From positions 3,356 through 67,355 of the forward strand of contig CAZUAQ010000031.1 of the NCBI GenBank assembly GCA_964618455.1: a stretch of 64,000 nt of DNA. Direction: 5' to 3'. Shown in pieces: positions 54,081 to 61,496 of this stretch (position 1 is the first letter of the stretch; every line of letters begins with the position of its first letter). Below the pieces are notes generated by a model. That model ran no database searches. It was given only the letters and a program-made list of their open reading frames with translations, and was not told where the DNA came from. The stretch is from CAZUAQ01 sp964618455 (GTDB lineage: Bacteria; Planctomycetota; Phycisphaerae; UBA1845; PWPN01). The position numbers and the translations under genes were made by a program.

Positions 54081-55501
54081 CAGGGCCGATCGCTCGATCA
54101 TCGATGAGGACTTACACCGTGCGTGAGCAGGCGGCCCGGGCATTCGTGTTGCTCTGTCTGGCCTTGTCGTGTGTGGCCTGTGGAGATGGACCGGGTAAGG
54201 GGACGGATGTCCGCGAAGAGCGCGACCTACCCACATTGGAGGCAGCGCTCGCCGATCCCAAGGCTCTGCGAAACGTGTGCGAGCAGGTCGGTGTGCCCGC
54301 GCCGCCACCGCTGGAAACCCTGGATCAAGAATCGGCAAGGGCCTTCTACCGAGCCTTGACGGAAGCGCTGAAAAACCCGAGTGATGCGTCGCGCATGGGT
54401 CGACTGAGGATGATCTATCACGCGTACGACTTGCCGGCATCGGCGGCGGAGGCCTATACGATCGCTGCGCAACGCGATGCCACGGAATTCGATTGGCGCT
54501 ACTACCATGGCACGGCTCTTGTAGAGCAGGGACAACTGCCTGAAGCAGCCCTCGAGTTTCGCGCAGCGATCCAACTCCGGCCGGCGTACGCGGCAACTTA
54601 CGCTCGACTGGGGGATGTGTACATCAGCCTCGGCGACCACGAGGCGGCTCGATCGATGTATGTAAAACTGAAAGACCTTCGCCCCGACAATCCCACGGGA
54701 TATTGGGGACTCGCCCGGATCGCGCAGGCCGAGGGTGACGAGGAGGGCGCGCTCAAGCTGCTTGAGGAAGCTGTCAACAAACGTCCGTTGAATGCTCAGA
54801 TCGTGTATGCGTTCGGGATGGCCTGTCGTGACGTTGGGGATGTCGAGAAAGCCCGCCGTTATCTCGACGAGGCCTCCAGGATGACCAGGAAGCCCGTGCT
54901 GGACGATCCACTGACTTTCACGCTGGAGGCGCTCAACACGTCGGTTTCGGCGGGGCAGGACCGCCTGGAAGCCGCCCTATCGCGCGGGCAGGGTCGCGAA
55001 GCAGTGCGAATCGGCGAGGATCTGATACGCCGGGCGCCTGAGGAGTATTCCATCGTCGTCAATCTCGCCGAAGCCTGTCGCCAGACAGGGGACTACGCAC
55101 GGGCCAGGGAGCTGGCCGGCCGGGCCACTGAATTGAGCCCCACGCGTCCGCTGGCCTTCAGCCTGCTTGCCCGGCTCAGCGCGGAGCAGGGTGACCTTGA
55201 GTCCGCCCGCGGGCACATGGAGCGGGCGCTGGATCTGGATGCGCATTCGGGTGACAACTGGGCGCGACTGGGCGCCATTCATCATGCGTTGAACAACGCG
55301 CAGGAGGCGACGCAGTGTTTGAAGAAGTCGCTCAAGCTGGACAACGACCAACCGGCACGCTGGCAGATGCTGACGGAGATACAGGTCGCGACAGGGGATT
55401 ACGCAGGCGCCGCCGCTACCTTGAAACGGTACATGGAACTGTACCCGCACGACGAAGGTGCCCGGCGGAAATGGCAGTCGATCCAGAACCTCCTGAACTG
55501 A
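54077..55501 (+). CDS. TPR-repeat lipoprotein paired with CRTAC1
   Basis: A 474-residue protein made almost entirely of tetratricopeptide repeats after an N-terminal leader with lipobox (SCVACG, about residue 35). TPR-like helix pairs are visible from about residue 110 to the end (e.g. YHGTALVEQGQLPEAALEFRAAIQLRPAYAATYARLGDVYISLGD and RLGAIHHALNNAQEATQCLKKSLKLD). Its ATG overlaps the upstream stop (ATGA), showing coupled expression. A scaffold for the partner propeller protein is a reasonable guess. It is convergent with the RIFT-barrel gene. Confidence 0.85.
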   Translation: MTGPIARSSMRTYTVREQAARAFVLLCLALSCVACGDGPGKGTDVREERDLPTLEAALADPKALRNVCEQVGVPAPPPLETLDQESARAFYRALTEALKNPSDASRMGRLRMIYHAYDLPASAAEAYTIAAQRDATEFDWRYYHGTALVEQGQLPEAALEFRAAIQLRPAYAATYARLGDVYISLGDHEAARSMYVKLKDLRPDNPTGYWGLARIAQAEGDEEGALKLLEEAVNKRPLNAQIVYAFGMACRDVGDVEKARRYLDEASRMTRKPVLDDPLTFTLEALNTSVSAGQDRLEAALSRGQGREAVRIGEDLIRRAPEEYSIVVNLAEACRQTGDYARARELAGRATELSPTRPLAFSLLARLSAEQGDLESARGHMERALDLDAHSGDNWARLGAIHHALNNAQEATQCLKKSLKLDNDQPARWQMLTEIQVATGDYAGAAATLKRYMELYPHDEGARRKWQSIQNLLN

Positions 55502-55556
55502 TGTGGCAGTGCGAACGCCACCCGGGTGGGCCACAACCCTTGATCACTTCGAAGCG

Positions 55557-58403
55557 TCAACAGCGGGTTGGAATGAAATGCGCAGCGCGCCCGGTCGAAT
55601 CCGCCGGCAGCGTGACGTGGGCGATCTTCCTGTTTTCATCGAATCGTAGAGGTATCGGTGTTCCGGCATAGTCCGCCTGCAGCGGTCGTCGCGGACACCA
55701 GACGGGAATGGTCACGTCTGACGTGTTGACGGTGTAGAGCGGCTGACTCAGCACGTTGCTCTCAAATGTACCGCCGGCGGAGACAAATACCACCACAGGC
55801 GATTCCCGTTTCGGATCCCCGTCATACACACCTTCGATGACAAACGGCAGTTGAAGCTGGTCGGCGACGGCGGGCAGGCGATGGAGATAGAGGGGAAACT
55901 TGTCCGACCACGTGCCCGTGCTTCTCGCGCTGCCCAGTTGCATGGGCAGTCCTCCCTTGATCTGCTGATGACGTGTGCTGGTGACCAGGTTGGCCCAGGC
56001 CGCTGCCCCGGAATAGAAGAACCGCCGGTCCGCCGTCTCCTGAGCCAGGAAGGTCTGGATCTCCGCGCAGAGCGTGGCCGAGCCGACGTTGCCCGGCCCC
56101 AGATTGGCTTGCTCCTGAATCAGGGTATCGCGCGGCCAGGTGCCGGCGCCGACATTATCCTTTTCCGTTCCCTGGCAGGTCAACAACCACTCGCCGCAGC
56201 GCCTCAGCACGCCAAGTAATTCCGGATTCGGGCATCGCTCGTACAGCGGGATGAGCCCGCACAGGGTGTAGCCCGCGTAGAGCGGGGAGATGCGGGGGTA
56301 ACCAACGTGATTCGCGAAACCACGGACGGATCCGTCAGGCTCGAGGCCCGTCCGCATGAACCACAGGGTCAGGTCCACCGCATTGTTCCAGGAACTCCGA
56401 TGGCCGTTGACCTCGTAGAGCCAGGTCAAACCGCGGACCGGGTAGGCCGATCGCGTTTGCTGATCCCGGGGATGCTCATCTCCCTTCCAGTCGCGCACGA
56501 TATATCCCGCCATCTGCTCAGCGACCTCGTAGAACCAGGGATCGCCCTGGATCAGGTAACTCAAGAGCGGCCCTCCAAGGCGGCTGTACACATGCACGCC
56601 GGCATTCCAACTGCAATAGTAGTGGCAGTAGCCCTGTGGATGAGCGATGGCCCAATCCGCGTAGAGGAGGCTGTGATCGTCGAAGATTTCGAACACTTCG
56701 CGGTCGCCTGTGCGCAAGTAGCTGAGTGCCAACGCGAGTGTGTGATCGCCGCACCGGTAGGTCGAGGAGCCGGCCAACTCTTGCGGTTCATACCATGCGG
56801 GTACATTGCCCTCCGGCACCCTCGCTTTGGCCAAGGATGCGTCAAGCGATTTCGAATTCCTGGAAGCATACTGCCATACTTCGCCGAAGAGCATGCCCCC
56901 CGTATCCGTGTAGAGGTGGTATTCGCCCTCACTCTTGTGGGGAGGCATGCCGCGCCCCATGCGGGGGTAATCATGGCGAACGGCACGCGTGCGCTGAAAG
57001 TAACGGGCGGCTTCGAGCGAAGGCTCGGCATAGATGGCGGTGACGCGATCTTCGTGGAAGATTCCTTGCGAAGTGAGAAAGTGACGATCATGGATGACGT
57101 GGGGCTTCATACGTGCGATATCAACCACGAGGTCGGGGGTGCGCGTCTGGGGGCCGGCATGCAGGATCATGCTGAAGGTGCGCGCCGCCGTGCCCCAGAA
57201 CGTGATCGCGCCGCCGGCGTCGGGGGGATGCGCGCCGTAATGATTGAGTCCCATTCGACCGTCGTGGCCGGCGAAAATCGTAGATTCCAGATCGGGATCT
57301 CCCGGACCGAATCCCTGGAAATCCGGGACGATCAGGGTCAGCGCATCATGCTTGCCGGTCAGCCGGACCCAGTCGCTCGGGGAGTCCTGGCTGCCTCCGG
57401 CCGCGAGGACGCCGTCTGCTTTCAGGCTCCAATCATCCACGCGTTGCTGGACCTCAATGTGCCGCTTCGCCTTCAGGTGCGCCGCGTCGGGACCTTGCGT
57501 GGAAGGGACATATCGTTCCTTCAGCGGCATAAATGCAATGGGCTGGAGATCACGCAAAGTATACGACTCATTGTTCTCGTTGATGAAACGCGTGGCGATC
57601 AGGAGATAGGGACTGTCGGCCCAGGTTTGTATTTCAAAATGTATCCTGAACCTGTCGTTCATGATCGAGGTGTCGACGCGATAGTGCTTATGAATCAGCC
57701 CGTCGTACAAGGGGATGATCTTTCCGGCACGGTGCTTCTGGATCGGTTGGTCCTGAGGTTGGAAAGAGACAAAAGACCCATCGGCCGCATGCACGGCACC
57801 GCCACTGCCGACTCGGATATCAGACAGCAGTTTGTCCGGCGAGAGCGAGAAGGAAAGTCGATTGCCGCGGATTGTTATCGCGTCGCCGTGCGATTCGAGC
57901 GATAGCTTGTTCACGGGCAGCGGGCGCTGGATGTCCGGTCCCCACTTGATCGTCAAGCGTCGATCACCCGCCGCCGGAGCATCAAGAACGGTCGTGATCA
58001 GGACCCAGTGCTGCGGGCAGGTCTCGAAGTTGACGAGGGGGAATACGTCGGCGGCCAGCGGTTGATCGTGCTCGTCATAGACCGCCACGTTCGCACACGA
58101 AGCCACCTGACCCAGGGGGATGCCGAAACGAATCGGGTACGCCTCGGCTGCGGCGGGAAAGCGCACGACGACCGACGTCTCGCCGGCCGTTTCGCCGACG
58201 GGTGTGGTTCTCGGCTGCCAGACGGGATCGTCGACGTCGAACTTCCTTGGCTGACGGGCAAGTTCGTCCCGCCGATCACCGTAGGACGACTTGAAGAAGG
58301 CAGGCAAAGGTTCCGCCTGCGCAATCATGGCGCCTGCGAGCAGGAGCAGCATCATTTCGAGCAAGGTCGTACGTGTGTGATGACGAGGCCAGGCAGGGGG
58401 CAT
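55557..58403 (-). CDS. Secreted RIFT-barrel protein (exo-rhamnogalacturonan lyase PcRGLX/YetA-like)
   Basis: A 948-residue exported enzyme-like protein. A signal peptide (LLEMMLLLLAGAMIAQA) is followed by a beta-rich domain (VVVRFPAAAEAYPIRFGIPLGQVA...VLDAPAAGDRRLTIKWG), matching the N-terminal RIFT-barrel of the PcRGLX/YetA-like family. The central 500 residues look like an alpha/alpha toroid (CHYYCSWNAGVHVYSRLGG, SAYPVRGLTWLYEVNGHRSSWNNAVD), and the C-terminus is a beta domain. Family members cleave rhamnogalacturonan, but this assignment is by architecture only. ATG at 58403, with GGAG six bases upstream. No sugar-pathway neighbours. Confidence 0.65.
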   Translation of the reverse strand: MPPAWPRHHTRTTLLEMMLLLLAGAMIAQAEPLPAFFKSSYGDRRDELARQPRKFDVDDPVWQPRTTPVGETAGETSVVVRFPAAAEAYPIRFGIPLGQVASCANVAVYDEHDQPLAADVFPLVNFETCPQHWVLITTVLDAPAAGDRRLTIKWGPDIQRPLPVNKLSLESHGDAITIRGNRLSFSLSPDKLLSDIRVGSGGAVHAADGSFVSFQPQDQPIQKHRAGKIIPLYDGLIHKHYRVDTSIMNDRFRIHFEIQTWADSPYLLIATRFINENNESYTLRDLQPIAFMPLKERYVPSTQGPDAAHLKAKRHIEVQQRVDDWSLKADGVLAAGGSQDSPSDWVRLTGKHDALTLIVPDFQGFGPGDPDLESTIFAGHDGRMGLNHYGAHPPDAGGAITFWGTAARTFSMILHAGPQTRTPDLVVDIARMKPHVIHDRHFLTSQGIFHEDRVTAIYAEPSLEAARYFQRTRAVRHDYPRMGRGMPPHKSEGEYHLYTDTGGMLFGEVWQYASRNSKSLDASLAKARVPEGNVPAWYEPQELAGSSTYRCGDHTLALALSYLRTGDREVFEIFDDHSLLYADWAIAHPQGYCHYYCSWNAGVHVYSRLGGPLLSYLIQGDPWFYEVAEQMAGYIVRDWKGDEHPRDQQTRSAYPVRGLTWLYEVNGHRSSWNNAVDLTLWFMRTGLEPDGSVRGFANHVGYPRISPLYAGYTLCGLIPLYERCPNPELLGVLRRCGEWLLTCQGTEKDNVGAGTWPRDTLIQEQANLGPGNVGSATLCAEIQTFLAQETADRRFFYSGAAAWANLVTSTRHQQIKGGLPMQLGSARSTGTWSDKFPLYLHRLPAVADQLQLPFVIEGVYDGDPKRESPVVVFVSAGGTFESNVLSQPLYTVNTSDVTIPVWCPRRPLQADYAGTPIPLRFDENRKIAHVTLPADSTGRAAHFIPTRC

Positions 58404-58654
58404 CGTGGTCTCCACTGATCTCATGTGCCCTGAAGCTGCCCGTCGCGGGGGCGGGCGCCGGTTCAGGCTGCTTGTTCACTGCGGCCGGGGCTTGCCGCGC
58501 CGCATCACGGAAAGCAACTCTCCGGGCGTCAGATCTACAGGAACGCGTCGAGTAGGTTGTTTCTCCTGAGAAGTCGCGCTTCCATTCGAAGCGACTACGA
58601 ACGGATGATTGATGGTCCACGCCCATTCATCACCGTGAACTCTCCGGCTCGCAA

Positions 58655-58852
58655 TTACCGCTCGTTCGCGCGGGGCGCCTGCTCGGGCAACGAGGGCAGA
58701 TCGTCGGGCATGGCTTCGACCACTTGCCCGTCGCGCCACAGAAGAAGAGGTTGCTGATGCTGGCGGGCGATTTCTGCGGCACGGCGGGCAGCGCGAATCA
58801 TCGCCGTGCGGCTACCTTCCATATCACGGAACGGATCATGTTGCCGTATCAT
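58655..58852 (-). CDS. Small partner of the zeta-toxin-like kinase, candidate antitoxin
   Basis: A 65-residue protein, helical and Arg/Glu-rich (TAMIRAARRAAEIARQHQQPLLLWRDGQVVEAMPDDLP). Its ATG overlaps the stop codon of the kinase gene (ATGA at 58849-58852), so it is translated with it. Position, size and charge suggest an antitoxin or companion subunit, but it does not resemble the classical epsilon antitoxin. Reported zeta systems usually place the antitoxin first; here the order is reversed. No further family recognised. Confidence 0.6.
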   Translation of the reverse strand: MIRQHDPFRDMEGSRTAMIRAARRAAEIARQHQQPLLLWRDGQVVEAMPDDLPSLPEQAPRANER

Positions 58853-59388
58853 GGATTCACTCCTTCATCTGTCAGGACGGGGGGCCATTGGCTGGCGTCG
58901 AATATCTGCCAGATGTTGACAATCCCTCGGTAGAGGTGACGGAAATTGTCGAGCCCACGATCAAACCGGCGGTAGATGTCGGCTTCCGGAACGTTGTGGC
59001 CACCTTGCTCGACGCGTTGGCGAACGCGCTGAATGGCAAGTTCGGCTGACGGGAGTCCGAGAAACATCAACTCGACCTGGTATCCCGCATCCTGCCATGT
59101 GCGGATCAGCCGCAGATACGCTCGGCCGGCCAAGGTCGTTTCAATCGCGAAATCCTCTCGCCTCGCAGCCATCTGTCGGATACGTTCGAGCATGAGTCGC
59201 GACGCTTCCAGCGCCATGAGGTCGGGACGAAAGGGCGACAAGCCTTCGGCGATCAGATCGGCGTTGATGAACGTCGGACAGTTTCCTTCGGCCGGAAGGA
59301 ACTCACGGGCGAAAGTCGTTTTGCCCGCCCCGTTCGGACCGGCGATGATGATCGCCCGGGGGGCCGGGACAGCGGTCGAATCCGTCAT
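58849..59388 (-). CDS. Zeta-toxin-like P-loop kinase
   Basis: A 179-residue P-loop protein of the COG4185/zeta-toxin-like group. Walker A is AGPNGAGKTTFAREF at about residues 16-30, then FINADLIAEGLSPF and DFAIETTLAGRAYLRLI, which match the zeta toxin substrate-binding and catalytic segments; RVRQRVEQGGHNVPEADIYRRF carries the Arg finger-like basic residues. Zeta toxins phosphorylate UDP-N-acetylglucosamine and so poison wall synthesis; whether this one is toxic is unknown. GGAGG lies seven bases before the ATG at 59388. The small downstream gene is translationally coupled. Confidence 0.8.
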   Translation of the reverse strand: MTDSTAVPAPRAIIIAGPNGAGKTTFAREFLPAEGNCPTFINADLIAEGLSPFRPDLMALEASRLMLERIRQMAARREDFAIETTLAGRAYLRLIRTWQDAGYQVELMFLGLPSAELAIQRVRQRVEQGGHNVPEADIYRRFDRGLDNFRHLYRGIVNIWQIFDASQWPPVLTDEGVNP

Positions 59389-59746
59389 CGGTTTCCCTCC
59401 ATCGATCCCGCCCGCCATGGGAAACCTGTGAACGCACGCAACCACCCCTTTCCAATCATCGTTGCTAACCCGTTGCGGGCGAGAGCGCTGAGAGATTTGG
59501 GAGTCAGGGCAAGTTTCGTGGAAGGGGCGGGTTGGTGATGAACGAAAGAAGAGTCCGACCAAGCTGTTCGCTTGACCACGTGTGCTATAACCTCTTTGGA
59601 CATCGCGTTATACGCGCGGCGAGCGACACGGCCATGCGCCCGATTCGCCCCCGACCACGTGCTCGTTACCGGGCGACAAAACTCCCCAGGAGCAACCAGT
59701 ATCGAACCGCCACCGGTGAGAGCGATTCTACCACACCACCCCGCCT

Positions 59747-59932
59747 GATGGCCAGACCCTGTTAACCCGCCCGGCGATTTGAGAACGCAGCCATTCTCGG
59801 CATCTGTCGCCTGGTGCCGCCGGGTGGGAACGTGGCACAACCTTCGGGCCAGCAGCCACAAGGGGTTACGAGCGAAAGTGCCAAAATCGGCCGTTTTCGC
59901 GTTCTGCGCCTCCTTCCGGCTTACGAGGAGGG
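59747..59932. repeat. Diverged direct repeat, copy A
   Basis: Begins GATGGCCAGA and ends near CTTACGAGG. Its last 70 bases, including GTTACGAGCGAAAGT and TTTTCGCGTTCTGCGCCTCC, recur almost exactly in copy B, about 252 bases further on. The shared ends with a diverged middle suggest an old duplication. Confidence 0.7.
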
Positions 59933-59998
59933 CGAGCTTGGCGCGGGGGCAACTATCCGGAAACCCCGGATGGTTCCGATGGATGGCGGCCTCCACCT

Positions 59999-60203
59999 GA
60001 TGGCCAGAGGTTGTTGGCCCGCCTGGCGATTCGAGAGCGAGGCGGCTCTCGGCGTCCGGATCGGTAGCGGCCGAAGCTCCCTGCCCGATGCCATCGTGCG
60101 GAAACTTGAGACAACTTCCAGCCCTGTAGCCACAATGAGTTACGAGCGAAAGTCTCAAAACCGCCCATTTTCGCGTTCTGCGCCTCCCGCCAGCTTGCGA
60201 CGA
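59999..60203. repeat. Diverged direct repeat, copy B
   Basis: Also begins GATGGCCAGA and shares GAGTTACGAGCGAAAGT and ATTTTCGCGTTCTGCGCCTCC with copy A, but is about 20 bases longer in the middle. Roughly the same orientation and spacing relative to flanking CGGCG-rich sequence. Confidence 0.7.
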
Positions 60204-60270
60204 ACTCGCGACACGACTTGCGACATGGCTGGCCCGAAGCTGTGACATGCTGTGACGAGCCGCTATGACA

Positions 60271-60289
60271 CGGCAGCCCACGGCTGCCG
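60271..60289. promoter_or_regulatory. Perfect hairpin upstream of the restriction-modification genes
   Basis: CGGCAGCC-CAC-GGCTGCCG is a perfect eight-base stem with a three-base loop. It sits 18 bases before a candidate -35 (TTGCAA at 60307-60312) with CAATAT 18 bases further on, and 95 bases before the HTH gene. It could be an operator for the HTH protein or a terminator protecting the operon from upstream transcription. Confidence 0.4.
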
Positions 60290-60383
60290 ACCCGTCCATT
60301 TTCCGCTTGCAAGCACCGGCAAAATACGGACAATATCCGAAGTTATCGCGACCAAGTAGCCAGGGGTGCCGAGGAGCGGCCCG

Positions 60384-60587
60384 ATGCCGGTAAACCGAGA
60401 CGACATCATGACCATGGATGAGCTGGCGGAGTATCTGAAGATCTCCAAGTCCACGCTCTACAAGCTGGCCCAGGACAACAAGCTGCCCGGCCAGAAGATC
60501 GGCAAACGCTGGCGGTTCCACAAGGACGCCGTCGACGCGTGGGTCAAGCACGGCCTCAGCCCCGAGCGAGCAGGAGCTGACGAATGA
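60384..60587 (+). CDS. Excisionase-family HTH DNA-binding protein
   Basis: A 67-residue protein consisting of one MerR-like winged helix-turn-helix of the excisionase family: MTMDELAEYLKISKSTLYKL followed by PGQKIGKRWRFHKDAVDAWV. Such proteins act as excisionases or as small regulators next to restriction-modification genes. ATG at 60384, with GAGGAG seven bases upstream; a GTG at 60366 is less well supported. Its last bases overlap the start of the nuclease-like gene (ATGA). The context points to control of the restriction-modification operon. Confidence 0.85.
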   Translation: MPVNRDDIMTMDELAEYLKISKSTLYKLAQDNKLPGQKIGKRWRFHKDAVDAWVKHGLSPERAGADE

Positions 60588-61492
60588 GCGACGTGAAACT
60601 ATTCCGGGTGACCAACGGCTCGGCCGAAGAGCTGGTTGGCCGACCAGTCAAGCTGGAGAAGAAACTCCAGTCGCTGATCGAGCGCCATCTCGAAACCTTC
60701 CTGCACGTCCGGTTCGTCGCATCGGAGTACTCGACCGGGAAGACTCACGCGGGTCGCATCGATACGCTTGGCCTCGACGAGAACTTCTGCCCCACGATCA
60801 TCGAGTACAAGCGCAACTCGAACGCCAACGTCATCAACCAGGGGCTGTTCTACCTCGACTGGCTGATGGACCATAAAGCCGAGTTCGAGCAGATCGTTCA
60901 GAAGCAATTCGGCGAGGACGCAGTTGGCCAACTCGACTGGAGCGCCCCGCGCCTTCTCTGCATCGCCGAAGACTTCACGCGGTACGACATTCACGCGATC
61001 CAGCAGATCAACCGGAACATTGAACTGCTGCGGTACATGTTCTTCGGCGACGACTTGCTGCTGCTCGACCTGGTCAATGTCGTTTCGGCCAAGCCCATCG
61101 ACGACACCGAGGAGGAAGGCGGAGAGCCGAAGCAGTACACGACGCAGGAGGAGTACCTGGCCAAGGCCGCTCCGCCGCTCAAGGAACTGTATGAGGCTGT
61201 CCGCGACCACATGACCGACTTAGGGGATGATGTGCAGGAGCGCGTCCTCAAGTGGTATATCGCCTACAAGCGGTTGAAGAACATCGCCACGATCCAGCTC
61301 CAGACGCAAAAGAACAGCCTGCTCATGTGGCTGCCGCTGAATCCCGACGAGGTCACGCTCGAAGATGGCTTTTCGCGCGACGTTCGCGGCGTAGGCCATC
61401 ACGGCACCGGCGATCTTGAACTGACGATTCGAAACCTTGACGATCTGGACAAGGCCAAGCCCCTGATCCAGAAGAGTTTTGAGGAAAACTGA
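60584..61492 (+). CDS. PD-(D/E)xK nuclease-like/DUF5655 protein
   Basis: A 302-residue protein. The N-terminal 110 residues show a PD-(D/E)xK-type core: Glu33, Asp60 in GRIDTLGLD, Glu74-Tyr-Lys76 in IIEYKR and Gln in INQGLFYLDWL. The C-terminal 110 residues (LKELYEAVRDHMTDLGDDVQERVLKWYIAYKRLKNIATIQLQ) match DUF5655, often found with nuclease domains in defence loci. It overlaps the HTH gene and lies four bases before hsdM, so the three are one operon. It may be a restriction accessory or DNA-end-binding factor. Nuclease activity is predicted from the residues, not shown. Confidence 0.75.
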   Translation: MSDVKLFRVTNGSAEELVGRPVKLEKKLQSLIERHLETFLHVRFVASEYSTGKTHAGRIDTLGLDENFCPTIIEYKRNSNANVINQGLFYLDWLMDHKAEFEQIVQKQFGEDAVGQLDWSAPRLLCIAEDFTRYDIHAIQQINRNIELLRYMFFGDDLLLLDLVNVVSAKPIDDTEEEGGEPKQYTTQEEYLAKAAPPLKELYEAVRDHMTDLGDDVQERVLKWYIAYKRLKNIATIQLQTQKNSLLMWLPLNPDEVTLEDGFSRDVRGVGHHGTGDLELTIRNLDDLDKAKPLIQKSFEEN

Positions 61493-61496
61493 CCGT

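Larger units (their letters stand above)
59389..60383. other. Gene-free region with diverged duplication, left of the restriction island
   Basis: A 995-base stretch. A 388-residue minus frame crosses it, but it has no ribosome site or family features and overlaps well-supported plus-strand genes at its far end, so I do not call it. The region holds two diverged copies of a roughly 190-200-base sequence, several short direct repeats near 60200-60260 and a perfect hairpin at 60271. It marks the boundary between the chromosomal genes and the restriction-modification island. Confidence 0.6.

Noticed and set aside
58476..58739. 87-codon minus-strand open frame overlapping the candidate antitoxin
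   Set aside because: It overlaps the better-coupled 65-residue gene in another frame and has no recognisable start or domain.
59385..60551. 388-codon minus-strand open frame across the repeat region
   Set aside because: Its repeats mirror the DNA duplication, it lacks a start site, and it runs into the HTH gene on the opposite strand.
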